The notes: a model not told the origin generated them from the letters alone. A stretch of 64,000 nt of DNA from Paraburkholderia guartelaensis (GCF_004353905.1 NZ_SMOD01000010.1:62001-126000), one strand, 5' to 3'; counted from the first letter of the stretch, positions 37,094 to 46,852 are shown. Numbers and translations: made by a program.

Positions 37094-40000
37094 TCAATGA
37101 AAATTGCGGCTCTCTGTTGCGAGCCGCCCGAGCAGCCGGCTGTGGTCCTCCAGCCGGTGCGCCACGAGGTGCACGACCTCGCCCTCGCGCTGCACCACGC
37201 CCGCCACCGCCAGCAGCGAAGACCCTAGCAGTTCCTTGCGCTGCGACTCGACGAGCGACGCGTGCACGATCACGTTGACGCTGCCGGTCTCGTCCTCGAG
37301 CGATACGAAGATCGTGCCGTTCGCCGTGCCCGGCCGCTGGCGCACCGTCACGATCCCGCACACGCGCGCGAGCATGCCGTGCCGGCAATGCGCCAGCTGC
37401 TCCGCCGTGCGAAAACGCTGCTTGGTGAGGCCGTGGCGCAGCAGTTCGAGCGGATGGCGATTGAGCGTGAGACGCAGGCTCGCGTAATCGGCGACGATTT
37501 CCGCGCCCTCGGAAGCGCGCGGCAACGCAAGCGGCGCCTCGGCGACCGGCGCATCGCGCAAAAGCGCGGGCACCGCGTGCTGCGCGGTCACGGCCCACCA
37601 CGCCTCGCGCCGATGGCCCGCGATGCTCTCGAGCGCGTTCGACGCCGCGAGCGCCTCCAGCTCGCGCCGCGTGAGCGCCGCGCGGCGCGCGAGATCGTCG
37701 ACGTCGGTGAACGGTGCACGCTCGCGCGCTTCCATCACCCGCCGCGCGGCATCTTCGGAAAAGCCCTTGATGAGACTGAAGCCAAGGCGCACGGCAGGCC
37801 CGCCGCGTCCATAGCGCCGCGGCGCAAGCGCAATGCGCGAGCACACGACGCGCTTGAGTCCGTCCATGAACCTGTGCCGCCGGCCGCCGCGCTTGAGCGT
37901 GCCCCTGCGCGTCAGCGCGGCCGCACCCAGCAGCGCGCCATAACGCAGCACCTCGGCGTTGCGCGCACGAAGTGCCTCGCCATCGAGCCGCTCGCCGGGC
38001 ACGCCACGCCGCTCCAGCACCGACGCCCAGTCGCTCAACGCGATATCGGGCGCGCGCACCTGCACGCCGTGACGCTTCGCATCCTGCACGAGCTGGGAAG
38101 GCGAATAGAAACCGAGCGGCTGACTGTTCAGCAGTCCTGCCAGAAATGCGGCGGGCTCGTAACGCTTGAGCCACGAACTCGTGTAGACGAGCAGCGCGAA
38201 ACTCGCCGCATGGCTTTCCGGAAAGCCGTAGTCGCCGAAACCCTCGATCTGCTTGCAGATGCGCTCGGCGAATTCCAGCGAGTAGCCCTTCTTGAGCATG
38301 CGCTTCGTGAGATCGGCCTGATACGGCCGCAGATCTCCATCGCGCCGCCATGCGGCCATCGCGCGGCGCAGCTTGTCGGCTTCCTCGCCGGTGTAGTCCG
38401 CGGCGACCATCGCGAGATGCATCACCTGCTCCTGGAAGATCGGCACGCCGAGCGTGCGTTCGAGCACCGGGCGCAATTCTTCCTTCGCATATTCCACTGG
38501 CTCGTCGCCGTGCCGGCGCTTGAGGTACGGATGCACCATGTCGCCCTGAATCGGCCCCGGCCGCACGATCGCCACCTGGATCACGAGGTCGTAGTACGTG
38601 CGCGGCCGCAAGCGCGGCAACATGCTCTGCTGCGCGCGCGACTCGATCTGGAACACGCCGACCGTATCGGCCCTGGCGCACATGTGGTACACCGCCGGGT
38701 CCTCGACCGGAATGTCCTGCACGCGCATCTCGGCCAGCCCGCGTCTTTGCGCGACGAATTCGAGCGAGCGGCGGATCGCCGAGAGCATGCCGAGCGCGAG
38801 CACGTCCACTTTCAACAGCCGCAGCGCGTCGATATCGTCCTTGTCCCACTCGATCACGTAGCGGTCCTTCATCGCCGCGTTTTCGATCGGCACGAGGCGC
38901 GAGAGCTTGTCGCGCGCGATCACGAAACCGCCCACGTGCTGCGAGAGATGGCGCGGAAAACCGCGCAGTTCGCGCGTGAGGCGGATGAGCTGCTGCGTGA
39001 CGTGCGAGTCGGGCGAGAAGCCCGCTTCCTCGAGATGGCGCGCGATCGAATCGGGGCCGTCCCACCACTGATGCGCGCCCGAGAGCTTTTCGACGAGCGC
39101 ACTGTCGAGGCCGAGCGCCTTGCCAACATCGCGCAACGCGCTGCGCGAGCGATAGGTGATGAGCGTCGCGGCCAGCGCGGCGCGGCGCGTGCCGTACTTG
39201 CGGTAGATGTACTGAATGACTTCTTCGCGGCGCTGATGCTCGAAGTCGACGTCGATATCGGGCGGCTCGTTGCGCGCACGAGAGAGAAAACGCGCCACGA
39301 GCATGTTCATGCGCACGGGGTCGATCTCCGTGATCTTCAGGCAGTAGCAAACCACCGAGTTCGCCGCCGAGCCTCGCCCCTGGCACAGGATCTTCTGATC
39401 GCGCGCGAAGCGGACGATGTCGTGCACCGTGAGGAAATACTTCTCGTACTTCAGCTCGTCGATGAGCCCGAGTTCCTGTTCGATCTGATCCCGTCGCTTG
39501 TCGTTCAGGCCGTCGGGCCAGCGCTCCAGCGCGCCCTTCATCACGAGCTTGCGCAGCCACGACTGCGGCGTCTCGCCGGGCGGCACCAGTTCCTCGGGAT
39601 ATTCGTAGGCCAGCTCGCCGAGCGAAAACGTGCAGCGGCGCGCGACATCGAGCGTCGCGTCGAGCGCCTCGCGCGGATAAATCGCGCCAAGCCGCACGCG
39701 CGAGCGCAGATGACGTTCCGCATTCGCCTCCAGCGCGCGCCCGCACGAAGCGAGCGGCTTGCCGATACGGATCGCGCTCAGCGTATCCTGCAACGGCTTG
39801 CGCGAACGCGCGTGCATCAGCACGCCGCCCGCCGCGACGAGCGGCAGGCCGCTCTCCTGCGAGACATGGCGCAGCACTTCGATCTGCGTGTCGTCGCCGC
39901 CGGTCTGCCAGAGTTCGAGCGCGAGCCAGGCGCGCTCGGCGGCGAAGCCCGCGAGCCAGTGCGCGGCGCGCAGCGTTTGCGCGAGCGTGGCCGCGCGTTG

Positions 40001-40576
40001 CGGCACGAGCAGCAACACGCACTCGCGCAAGTGCTTCAGATGCTCGAAGCCCGGCTCGGGCTCGGTGAAATCGGCGGGATGCACGCGATAGCTGCCCTTT
40101 GCCGCCCGCGAGCGCGCAAGCGTGATCAGCTCGCAGAGGTTGCCGTAGCCTTCGCGTGTCGTTGCGAGCGCAACGATCGTGCAGAACGGTGCGCCATGTT
40201 CGTCGACGAGATTCAGCTCGCTGCCGATCAGCAGATGCAGCGACGGCTCGAACGGACCCAGGGCCGCGGCGGCGGTATGGCCGCCGCGTTCGCGGGCCTC
40301 GCGCACGGCTTCGTCATACGCCTTTTTGCGCGCCTCGTCGTATTCGTTGAGCGCGCTCCAGGCGCGCACGACACCCGCGAACGAGCATTCGTCGGTGATC
40401 GCGAGCGCGCGGTAGCCGTGGCGGATCGCCTGCTCGACCATCTCACCCGGGCGCGACGCGCCGTGCAGGAAGGTGAAATTGGTCAGGCAGTGCAGCTCGG
40501 CGTAGTCAGGCAGCTGCGCGGCCCACTGCGCCGGCAACTGTGGAGGCGACGACGCGCCCGTCCCGCTGATCGACAT
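37094..40576 (-). CDS. dnaE2: Error-prone DNA polymerase III alpha, DnaE2
   Basis: A 1160-residue C-family polymerase of the DnaE2/ImuC type used in SOS mutagenesis. N-terminal PHP domain (YAELHCLTNFTFLHGASRP, ITDECSFAGVVRA), palm with the catalytic DxD in PPDIDVDFEH, helix-hairpin-helix region and C-terminal OB fold (GIVTVRQRPGTANGTIFVSLED). Shorter than replicative DnaE and without the tau-binding tail. ATG 40576 lies 34 bases after imuB. Third gene of imuA-imuB-dnaE2. Confidence 0.96.
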   Translation of the reverse strand: MSISGTGASSPPQLPAQWAAQLPDYAELHCLTNFTFLHGASRPGEMVEQAIRHGYRALAITDECSFAGVVRAWSALNEYDEARKKAYDEAVREARERGGHTAAAALGPFEPSLHLLIGSELNLVDEHGAPFCTIVALATTREGYGNLCELITLARSRAAKGSYRVHPADFTEPEPGFEHLKHLRECVLLLVPQRAATLAQTLRAAHWLAGFAAERAWLALELWQTGGDDTQIEVLRHVSQESGLPLVAAGGVLMHARSRKPLQDTLSAIRIGKPLASCGRALEANAERHLRSRVRLGAIYPREALDATLDVARRCTFSLGELAYEYPEELVPPGETPQSWLRKLVMKGALERWPDGLNDKRRDQIEQELGLIDELKYEKYFLTVHDIVRFARDQKILCQGRGSAANSVVCYCLKITEIDPVRMNMLVARFLSRARNEPPDIDVDFEHQRREEVIQYIYRKYGTRRAALAATLITYRSRSALRDVGKALGLDSALVEKLSGAHQWWDGPDSIARHLEEAGFSPDSHVTQQLIRLTRELRGFPRHLSQHVGGFVIARDKLSRLVPIENAAMKDRYVIEWDKDDIDALRLLKVDVLALGMLSAIRRSLEFVAQRRGLAEMRVQDIPVEDPAVYHMCARADTVGVFQIESRAQQSMLPRLRPRTYYDLVIQVAIVRPGPIQGDMVHPYLKRRHGDEPVEYAKEELRPVLERTLGVPIFQEQVMHLAMVAADYTGEEADKLRRAMAAWRRDGDLRPYQADLTKRMLKKGYSLEFAERICKQIEGFGDYGFPESHAASFALLVYTSSWLKRYEPAAFLAGLLNSQPLGFYSPSQLVQDAKRHGVQVRAPDIALSDWASVLERRGVPGERLDGEALRARNAEVLRYGALLGAAALTRRGTLKRGGRRHRFMDGLKRVVCSRIALAPRRYGRGGPAVRLGFSLIKGFSEDAARRVMEARERAPFTDVDDLARRAALTRRELEALAASNALESIAGHRREAWWAVTAQHAVPALLRDAPVAEAPLALPRASEGAEIVADYASLRLTLNRHPLELLRHGLTKQRFRTAEQLAHCRHGMLARVCGIVTVRQRPGTANGTIFVSLEDETGSVNVIVHASLVESQRKELLGSSLLAVAGVVQREGEVVHLVAHRLEDHSRLLGRLATESRNFH

Positions 40577-40610
40577 GATTCCTGAAACCCGATTGAACGA
40601 CGAATAAGCG

Positions 40611-42209
40611 CTAGCCGAACAGCCCTTGCAGATACCACTGGCCGCCAATGCGCTCGCGATACAGCCAGAACATGCGGCCCTGGTCGTCGGCGGCGACGTA
40701 ATAGTCGCGCCCGACGCCCTCGCCGTCCCACCAGCCGGACTCGATGCGCTCGGTACGCGTGAGCGTCTTCAGCGGCCTTCGATAAACGGGCCGGTCGCCG
40801 CGCGTCGCGAGCTTGAGCGGCTTTTCGAGCAGCCACGCCGGACGCGGCTGGGTCGGCAGCGGCACCTCGGGCAGGTCGAAGGCGCTTTGCACGGGCGCGC
40901 TCGCGCCGGCTTCCTGCTGCGGCTTGCCTGCCTTGCGCGGCTTGCGCGTACGCTTCGCGCCGCTCTCGCGGTAAGGCCGCGCCGACATCGCCAGCTCGGG
41001 CCGATGATCGTCCTCGATGAAAAGCTGTAGCACGTTCTGCTCGCCAAGCCGCGCGCCGATGCGCTCGAAGAGCTGCCCGAGCGACGCCTCGGCGGCCTCG
41101 GCCATCGGAAAGAGCGTGTCGGTGGGCGCCGCGTATTCGCTCACCTGCGAGGCGACGAGCGCAAGGCAGATCACGGGCGCGGCGAGTTCGGTCTGATTCA
41201 GGCGCTCACGAAGCAGCCACAGCAGATGCTCGGCGTCGCGCGAAGGCGACGCCCAGGCGATCGTGAGGCTAGATGTGCGCGGCGCGTGACGCGAAGCCAG
41301 TTCGTGCTCCAGACGCAGCTCGAAGCCGCTCAACGCCGCGTGCTGCGCAGCCAGCCAGCCGGCCAGCTGCATCACGAGCCGGCGCGCGGCAAAGAGCAGC
41401 GCTTCGGCGCTCTCCACGCGCGCCTGCAATTCGAGCGACGCGTGAAACGACGGCGGCGCGGCGAACCAGACGCGCGGATCGGGCGCCTCGCCGCGCGCCT
41501 GCGCGAGCCAGCCGAGCACGCCATCGCCAAAACGACGCACGATGCCGTCGCGCGGCAGCCGCCGCAGATCGCCGAGCGTCGCGCAGCCGATCTGCGTGAG
41601 CGCGTGGTCGTGCTGCGCGGCGAACGGCGCAAGCGTGACCGGCAGCGAATCGAGCACGCGCGCGAGCGTCGTTTCCTTGAGCACGTGCCAGCGACGCGAC
41701 GAACGCGTGACGTGCGCCTGCGCGAGCGTCCACGCCCCCCACGCCGTGGGCGCGCACGCCATGCGCGCGGCGTGCCCGCAGCCGGCCACCGTCGCCGCGA
41801 CCCTGGCGAGCAGCGCACGCACGCCGCCGAACAGACGCAAGCCCGAGCCGACTTCGAGCAGCAGCGTGTGCGACTGCGCGAACGACACCTTGGGTGTATA
41901 GGCGAGCAACGCGAGCGCGAGCGCCTCGAACGCGCGGGTCTCGCGCGCCGGATCGGCTTCGAGCAGCACGAGCCCCGGCGCGAGCGCGAGCGCATGCGAG
42001 CGCGTGTTGCCGGGCTCGACGCCTGCGCGCAGCGCGTCGAGATCGGCGATCAGGATGCGCGTGTGGTCGGCGAGCGCGTAGCAGCGCGGCGCGCTGGCGA
42101 CATCGGCATCGACGCTTTCAGGCAGGAGCGGCGTTGACGGCGCCGGCGGCATCAGAGGTCTGACGGCCTCCAGCGGCAACAACGGCAAGGTGACGGCGAT
42201 CCACAGCAT
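40611..42209 (-). CDS. imuB: ImuB, inactive Y-family polymerase of the mutasome
   Basis: A 532-residue Y-family-like protein. The N-terminus MLWIAVTLPLLPLEA lacks the catalytic acidic residues of Pol IV, and the usual SIDE box is replaced around LLLEVGSGLRLFGG, so it should be catalytically dead, as known for ImuB, acting as the adaptor that links DnaE2 to the beta clamp. The C-terminal third has a Lys/Arg/Pro-rich linker (KRTRKPRKAGKPQQ) and the ImuB tail (WWDGEGVGRDYYVA). ATG 42209 is fixed by the conserved N-terminus, and overlaps imuA by 92 bases. Confidence 0.93.
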   Translation of the reverse strand: MLWIAVTLPLLPLEAVRPLMPPAPSTPLLPESVDADVASAPRCYALADHTRILIADLDALRAGVEPGNTRSHALALAPGLVLLEADPARETRAFEALALALLAYTPKVSFAQSHTLLLEVGSGLRLFGGVRALLARVAATVAGCGHAARMACAPTAWGAWTLAQAHVTRSSRRWHVLKETTLARVLDSLPVTLAPFAAQHDHALTQIGCATLGDLRRLPRDGIVRRFGDGVLGWLAQARGEAPDPRVWFAAPPSFHASLELQARVESAEALLFAARRLVMQLAGWLAAQHAALSGFELRLEHELASRHAPRTSSLTIAWASPSRDAEHLLWLLRERLNQTELAAPVICLALVASQVSEYAAPTDTLFPMAEAAEASLGQLFERIGARLGEQNVLQLFIEDDHRPELAMSARPYRESGAKRTRKPRKAGKPQQEAGASAPVQSAFDLPEVPLPTQPRPAWLLEKPLKLATRGDRPVYRRPLKTLTRTERIESGWWDGEGVGRDYYVAADDQGRMFWLYRERIGGQWYLQGLFG

Positions 42210-42969
42210 GATTGACCCCGGGCCACGGCATGACGACGGAAGCTGCGTCCGGCTGGGGCAGCACCGCATCCTGCAGCGGCAATGTAATGACGAGTGGCTG
42301 GGCGGGCGGCGGCCCGCGGCGCTTGAAGATATCGACGGAGAGCGCGGCGAGCTGCATCCATTGCCGGCGGTTCAGGCTCGCGTCGTCGGGCGGCGGCACC
42401 GGCGAGCAGGTCATGCGCAGCGGCGCCGGCGACGACTGGTTGCGCGCGACGAGCGGCCGCACGAGAAACGCGAGCGCCTGCGAATCCTGGGCGGCGACCT
42501 GCAGACGGCGCACGGCGTCGGCGCGCGCCTTCGTCTGCCAGAGCAGCACGGCGCCCATGCCTTCCTGCTTGAGCGCCTGCTCGGCCACCCAGCCGGCCTC
42601 GTCTTCGGCCGCGCGCACCCAGATCACGCGCTCGAGCGCGACTCCCCATGCCTTGAGCGCGCAGGCGTAGGGGCGCCACGGCGGCGCGACGAGCAGCACA
42701 TGCCGGCCCGCCGCGGTGAGCGCTCGCAACGCCGGCGCGACGAGCCGCATCTCGCCCACGCCGCCCTGCTCGACGAGCAGCTCGGTCAGGCTGCCCGAGG
42801 GCCAGCCGGCGCCAGGGAGCTGGGCGTCGAGCGTAGCGTGGCCGCTCGGCACCGTGCGCTCGCTGGCGCGCGCGAGCTGATCGCCTTGCCACACGCGGCT
42901 TTGCAGCCGGGGGGGCAAGTGCGCGGCGAGTTGCGCGGTGGTCTGCGCAGTGATCTGGGCTGCTGCCAT
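42118..42969 (-). CDS. imuA: ImuA, SOS mutagenesis RecA-like protein
   Basis: A 283-residue RecA/SulA-like accessory protein of the mutasome. The SHATLDAQLPGAGWPSGSLTELL-type opening (about 42-66 here) and the LLWQTKARADAVRRLQVAAQ helix match ImuA. It is needed with ImuB for damage-induced mutagenesis by DnaE2. First gene of the cassette, 86 bases after a near-perfect LexA box. Its last 30 codons overlap the imuB start in another frame. Confidence 0.9.
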   Translation of the reverse strand: MAAAQITAQTTAQLAAHLPPRLQSRVWQGDQLARASERTVPSGHATLDAQLPGAGWPSGSLTELLVEQGGVGEMRLVAPALRALTAAGRHVLLVAPPWRPYACALKAWGVALERVIWVRAAEDEAGWVAEQALKQEGMGAVLLWQTKARADAVRRLQVAAQDSQALAFLVRPLVARNQSSPAPLRMTCSPVPPPDDASLNRRQWMQLAALSVDIFKRRGPPPAQPLVITLPLQDAVLPQPDAASVVMPWPGVNHAVDRRHLAVVAAGGRQTSDAAGAVNAAPA

Positions 42970-43054
42970 GGTCCGTGGCCTGGTTAATGGGAACGCTCCG
43001 CCCTGCCCGGCAAGAAATGGGGCATCGGCAGGAAGGAGGTCGGCTCGCCTCCAC

Positions 43055-43070
43055 CTGTATATTTATACAG
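43055..43070 (-). promoter_or_regulatory. LexA (SOS) box of imuA-imuB-dnaE2
   Basis: CTGTATATTTATACAG differs from the canonical CTGTATATATATACAG at one central base and is placed 86 bases before the imuA ATG. It should make the cassette DNA-damage inducible. Confidence 0.95.
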
Positions 43071-43189
43071 TATTTTGGGAGATTGGAGGAGGCGGAAATT
43101 GGGGGTGGGTCACTTTGCGATCGCCGAGCGGCGACCGGACCGCCGCCGGACGTCGTGCTGACGTCCGGGGCAAACGCCGCTTAATACAC

Positions 43190-43212
43190 ACCGCCAGCCC
43201 GATGCTGGCGGT
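43190..43212 (-). terminator. Possible terminator of the FAD oxidoreductase gene
   Basis: A 9-bp stem ACCGCCAGC / GCTGGCGGT with a 5-base loop, 30 bases past the stop on the minus strand. No U-tract, so termination would be weak. A second hairpin with 8-bp arms (CCGGACGT / ACGTCCGG) lies at 43146-43168. Confidence 0.5.
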
Positions 43213-43242
43213 ATGCGATAAGGGCGGTGGAGCTTGTTGCTA

Positions 43243-44865
43243 TCAGGACGCGTGCGCCGATGTCAGACTGAGCGCCACGGCTTGCGCCACTTCGATGCCG
43301 TCGATGGCCGCCGAGTAGATACCACCGGCATACCCGGCGCCTTCGCCGGCCGGATACAGACCTTCGACGTTCACGCTTTGGTAGTCGTCTTTGCGACGAA
43401 TACGCAGCGGCGACGACGTGCGCGTCTCCACGCCGGTGAGCACGGCATCGTGCATCGCGAAGCCTGCGATCTTCTTGTCGATCTGAGGCAGGGCTTCACG
43501 GATGGCTTCGATCACGTAGTCGGGCAGCGCGGTGCTCAGATCGGTCGGATGCACGCCCGGCTTGTAAGACGGCACCACGGAGCCGAGCGACGTCGACGGA
43601 CGGCCGGCGATAAAGTCGCCGACCAGTTGGCCCGGCGCCTGGTAATTGCCGCCGCCGAGTTCGAACGCCCGCTCTTCCCACTTGCGCTGGAAGGCGATGC
43701 CGGCGAGCGGACCGCCCGGATAGTCCTCCGGCGTAATGCCGACGACGATGCCCGCATTCGCGTTGCGCTCGGCCCGCGAATACTGGCTCATGCCGTTGGT
43801 GACCACGCGGCCGGGTTCGGAGGTCGCCGCGACCACCGTGCCGCCCGGGCACATGCAGAAGCTATAGACCGCCCGTCCATTGTTGGCGTGATGCACCACC
43901 TTGTAGTCGGCCGCGCCGAGTTCCTTGTGGCCTGCGAATTTGCCGAAACGGCTGCGGTCGATCACCCCCTGCGGATGCTCGATCCGAAAGCCCAGCGAAA
44001 ACGGCTTGGCTTCCATGAACACGCCGCGGTCGTGCAGCATCTGGAACGTGTCGCGGGCGCTGTGGCCGACGGCCAGCACGACGTGGTCGCACGGCAGCGT
44101 CTCGCCGTTCGAAAGCTTGAGCGCGCGCACCTTGCCCTGTTCGATCTCGATGTCTTCGACGCGGGTTTCGAAGCGCACTTCACCGCCCAGTTCGTGGATG
44201 GTGGCGCGCATTTTTTCCACCATGCTGACGAGACGGAACGTGCCGATGTGCGGCCGGCTCAGATACAGGATGTCTTCCGGCGCGCCCGCCTTGACGAACT
44301 CCTCGAGCACCTTGCGGCCGTAGTGGTGCGGATCCTTGATCTGGCTGTACAGCTTGCCGTCGGAAAACGTCCCGGCCCCGCCTTCGCCGAACTGCACGTT
44401 GGACTCGGGGTTGAGCACGGACTTGCGCCACAGCCCGAAGGTGTCTTTGGTGCGCTCGCGCACGGCCTTGCCGCGTTCGAGGATGATGGGACGAAAGCCC
44501 ATCTGCGCGAGGATCAGTCCCGCGAACAGGCCGCACGGCCCCATGCCGATCACCACCGGACGCGGACGCGTCGAGTGCTCGGGCGCCTTCGCAACAAAGC
44601 GGTAGGTCATGTCCGGCGTCACCCCGCAATGCGGCTTGCCGGCGATCCGCTTGAGCGCGGCCGCTTCGTCCTTGACTTCGACGTCGACGATATAGGTCAG
44701 CTTGATATCCGAGCGCTTGCGTGCGTCGTGCGCACGGCGGAATACGGTGTAACGCACGAGCGCATCCGCCCCTACGCCGAGATCCGCGAGGCGTCCCCGA
44801 ATCGCGGCTTCAAGTTCGCTTTCGGCGTGGTCGAGGGGGAGTTTGACTTCGGATAAACGTAACAT
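43243..44865 (-). CDS. FAD-dependent oxidoreductase (COG2509 type)
   Basis: A 540-residue flavoprotein. After an N-terminal domain of about 100 residues (RLSEVKLPLDH opening) comes the FAD-binding dinucleotide fold VIGMGPCGLFAGLILA and LERGKAVRERTKD, followed by the QFGEGGAGTFSDGKLY motif and a C-terminal FAD closure YPAGEGAGYAGGI. It belongs to the uncharacterised COG2509 flavoprotein group; substrate unknown. ATG 44865 gives the family N-terminus. Monocistronic, between the SOS cassette and tRNA-Pro. Confidence 0.87.
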   Translation of the reverse strand: MLRLSEVKLPLDHAESELEAAIRGRLADLGVGADALVRYTVFRRAHDARKRSDIKLTYIVDVEVKDEAAALKRIAGKPHCGVTPDMTYRFVAKAPEHSTRPRPVVIGMGPCGLFAGLILAQMGFRPIILERGKAVRERTKDTFGLWRKSVLNPESNVQFGEGGAGTFSDGKLYSQIKDPHHYGRKVLEEFVKAGAPEDILYLSRPHIGTFRLVSMVEKMRATIHELGGEVRFETRVEDIEIEQGKVRALKLSNGETLPCDHVVLAVGHSARDTFQMLHDRGVFMEAKPFSLGFRIEHPQGVIDRSRFGKFAGHKELGAADYKVVHHANNGRAVYSFCMCPGGTVVAATSEPGRVVTNGMSQYSRAERNANAGIVVGITPEDYPGGPLAGIAFQRKWEERAFELGGGNYQAPGQLVGDFIAGRPSTSLGSVVPSYKPGVHPTDLSTALPDYVIEAIREALPQIDKKIAGFAMHDAVLTGVETRTSSPLRIRRKDDYQSVNVEGLYPAGEGAGYAGGIYSAAIDGIEVAQAVALSLTSAHAS

Positions 44866-45036
44866 GGCTGCCAGGGTGCGATCGCCACGGGAGTTGTGGC
44901 CGATCCATATTTTATAAGCTCGGCGGCTTTTCAAATGGAACGCAAGCCGTACGACGAAACGCGAGCGCGTTGGCCCAACGTGGGAGAAAAAGAAAAAGGG
45001 GCTACAGGCCAATGGCGTGTAACCCCTCGGTATTGC

Positions 45037-45113
45037 TGGTCGGAGCGATAGGATTCGAACCTACGACCCTCTGATCCCAAATCAGATGCGCTACCAGGCT
45101 GCGCTACGCTCCG
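45037..45113 (-). tRNA. tRNA-Pro (anticodon TGG)
   Basis: A 77-base tRNA with encoded CCA on the minus strand. Acceptor arms CGGAGCG and CGCTCCG pair, the anticodon loop TTTGGGA (anticodon TGG, reading CCA/CCG) sits between TCTGA/TCAGA, and the T loop GTTCGAATC is normal. Confidence 0.98.
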
Positions 45114-45276
45114 ACGAATCAGAGATTGTATCGGTACTGTGGCTGCGCCGTCAAATCCTCGCGAGCGGCAGTGATGAAAATCGATCCGCATCACGCGCTT
45201 GCCGCACATCTGCCTCGCGTGCACCATGACAGGACACGCCGCACGTGCACCCCATACAGCCCAAAAAGGAGACGCC

Positions 45277-45741
45277 ATGCATCTCATCCTCTGGCGCCAC
45301 GCCGAAGCCGAAGACATCGCCGCCAGTGACCTCTCCCGCCAGCTCACCACGCGCGGACGCAAGCAGGCGCAGAACGTCGCGCGCTGGCTGCGCGCGCGCC
45401 TGCCCGACGACGCCGTGATCCTCGCCAGCCCCGCCGCACGCACCATCCAGACCGCCGAGGCGCTCACGGACCAGTATCGCGTCGTGCGCGAACTCGCACC
45501 CGATGCGAGCGTCGAGCAGGTGCTGGCCGCCGTCGGCTGGCCCGATGGCCTCGCATCCACGGTCGTGGTGGTCGGCCACCAGCCCACGCTCGGTGAAGTC
45601 GCGGCGCAGCTGCTCTCGGGCGGCGCGGACCCGCGCAGCTGGGCCGTGAAGAAAGGCGGCGTGCTCTGGCTCGCGAGCCGCGAGCGTAACGGCGGCGACG
45701 AGGCCGTTCTGCACGCGGCCATTACACCCGATCTCGTCTAA
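45277..45741 (+). CDS. sixA: Phosphohistidine phosphatase SixA
   Basis: A 154-residue histidine phosphatase of the RHG superfamily. The reduced motif RHAEAE at residues 7-12 (catalytic His8), LASPAARTIQTAEAL and the second-His motif VVVGHQPTLGEVAAQLL are all present. SixA dephosphorylates HPt/NPr-type phosphohistidines; the exact target here is not known. AAGGAG precedes the ATG. Upstream of olsB with a 218-base gap. Confidence 0.93.
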   Translation: MHLILWRHAEAEDIAASDLSRQLTTRGRKQAQNVARWLRARLPDDAVILASPAARTIQTAEALTDQYRVVRELAPDASVEQVLAAVGWPDGLASTVVVVGHQPTLGEVAAQLLSGGADPRSWAVKKGGVLWLASRERNGGDEAVLHAAITPDLV

Positions 45742-45866
45742 TCCTCCAACCCGCCTCCGCCTCCCCACCGGGCCGCCTGCACGCGGCCCCTACAGCGGAT
45801 CAAACACGGCTCAAACGCTCCTTCCGCCCCGGCGTTTCGGCCCGCCTCGTCTGTCTGCCTTACACC

Positions 45867-45899
45867 ACGTCATCGAATCGTCACTGCGTTTTCATGGAA
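45867..45899 (+). promoter_or_regulatory. Putative Pho box upstream of olsB
   Basis: Three 11-bp repeats, ACGTCAT CGAA, TCGTCAC TGCG and TTTTCAT GGAA, put TCA at exact 11-base intervals as in PhoB sites. A -10-like TATTAC starts at 45911, 11 bases after the last repeat, the usual spacing for PhoB-activated promoters; olsB starts at 45960. Confidence 0.65.
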
Positions 45900-45959
45900 A
45901 CGTAACCGCGTATTACTAAATTGCCGGGAAAGTTCTCTTACTTCCGACCAGGACGCCCC

Positions 45960-46778
45960 ATGCGAGATATGCCGACGCCCACCCTGCCGTTCGCCTCGAC
46001 GCTGTTCGAGTCGAACCGACGCTTGCCGCGTGCCGAAGAAACGGTCACCGCGCAGCATCGGCTGCAGGTGGCCTGGGCTCGCACCGACGAGGAACTGCGC
46101 GAGGCCCAGCGTCTGCGCTACCGCGTTTTCGCCGAAGAGATGGGCGCACGCCTGACCGGCCCCGCCGGTCTCGACGTCGACGCCTTCGACGCCTACTGCG
46201 ACCACCTGCTCGTGCGCGACCTCGACACGCTCAAGGTCGTCGGCACCTACCGCGTGCTGCCGCCGCACCAGGCCGCGCGCATCGGCCGCCTCTATGCCGA
46301 AAGCGAATTCGATGTCTCGCGCCTCGCGCATCTGCGCCCGAAAATGGTCGAGGTGGGCCGCTCGTGCGTGCACCCCGACTACCGCAGCGGCTCGGTCATC
46401 ATGTCGCTGTGGGGCGGTCTGGGCGGCTACATGAAGCACAACGGCTACGAGACGATGCTCGGCTGCGCGAGCGTCGCCATGGCTGACGGTGGCCACTACG
46501 CGGCAAACCTTTACTGCGCGCTCGGCGCGGACGCGCTGACCGCGCCCGAATACCGCGCGTTCCCGCACACGCCGCTGCCCGTCGAGGAACTGCGCACCGG
46601 CACGCACGCCGTGCCGCCGCCGCTCATCAAGGGCTACCTGCGTCTTGGCGCGAAGATTTGCGGTGCGCCCGCCTGGGACCCCGACTTCAACACCGCCGAC
46701 TTCCTCACCCTCTTCCGGCTCTCGGAAATCAACGAACGCTACGCGCGCCACTTCCTCGGCGAAGCCGTTACGCGTTAA
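45960..46778 (+). CDS. olsB: Ornithine-acyl-ACP N-acyltransferase OlsB
   Basis: A 272-residue GNAT-fold acyltransferase that makes lyso-ornithine lipid from ornithine and 3-hydroxyacyl-ACP. The family motifs RLRYRVFAEEMGA, VGTYRVLPPHQA and VEVGRSCVHPDYRSG are clear. Ornithine lipids replace phospholipids under phosphate limitation. AGGA lies 7 bases before ATG 45960. olsA, which acylates the product, is not in the window. An upstream Pho box suggests PhoB control, and phoB itself is 7 kb away. Confidence 0.88.
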   Translation: MRDMPTPTLPFASTLFESNRRLPRAEETVTAQHRLQVAWARTDEELREAQRLRYRVFAEEMGARLTGPAGLDVDAFDAYCDHLLVRDLDTLKVVGTYRVLPPHQAARIGRLYAESEFDVSRLAHLRPKMVEVGRSCVHPDYRSGSVIMSLWGGLGGYMKHNGYETMLGCASVAMADGGHYAANLYCALGADALTAPEYRAFPHTPLPVEELRTGTHAVPPPLIKGYLRLGAKICGAPAWDPDFNTADFLTLFRLSEINERYARHFLGEAVTR

Positions 46779-46815
46779 GACTTGATCTGCCCTTCAGTGG
46801 GCAGGATCAGCAGAC

Positions 46816-46852
46816 AAAAAAAGCCCGGCTCACAAACGAGCCGGGCTTTTTT
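46816..46852. terminator. Bidirectional terminator between olsB and ppx
   Basis: 9-bp GC stem GCCCGGCTC / GAGCCGGGC with a 6-base loop, flanked by A7 and T6, so effective for both convergent genes. Confidence 0.95.

Noticed and set aside
37262-40585. 1107-codon open frame on the plus strand opposite dnaE2
   Set aside because: It is an antisense shadow created by GC-rich third positions of dnaE2; His/Arg-rich, no domain or ribosome site.
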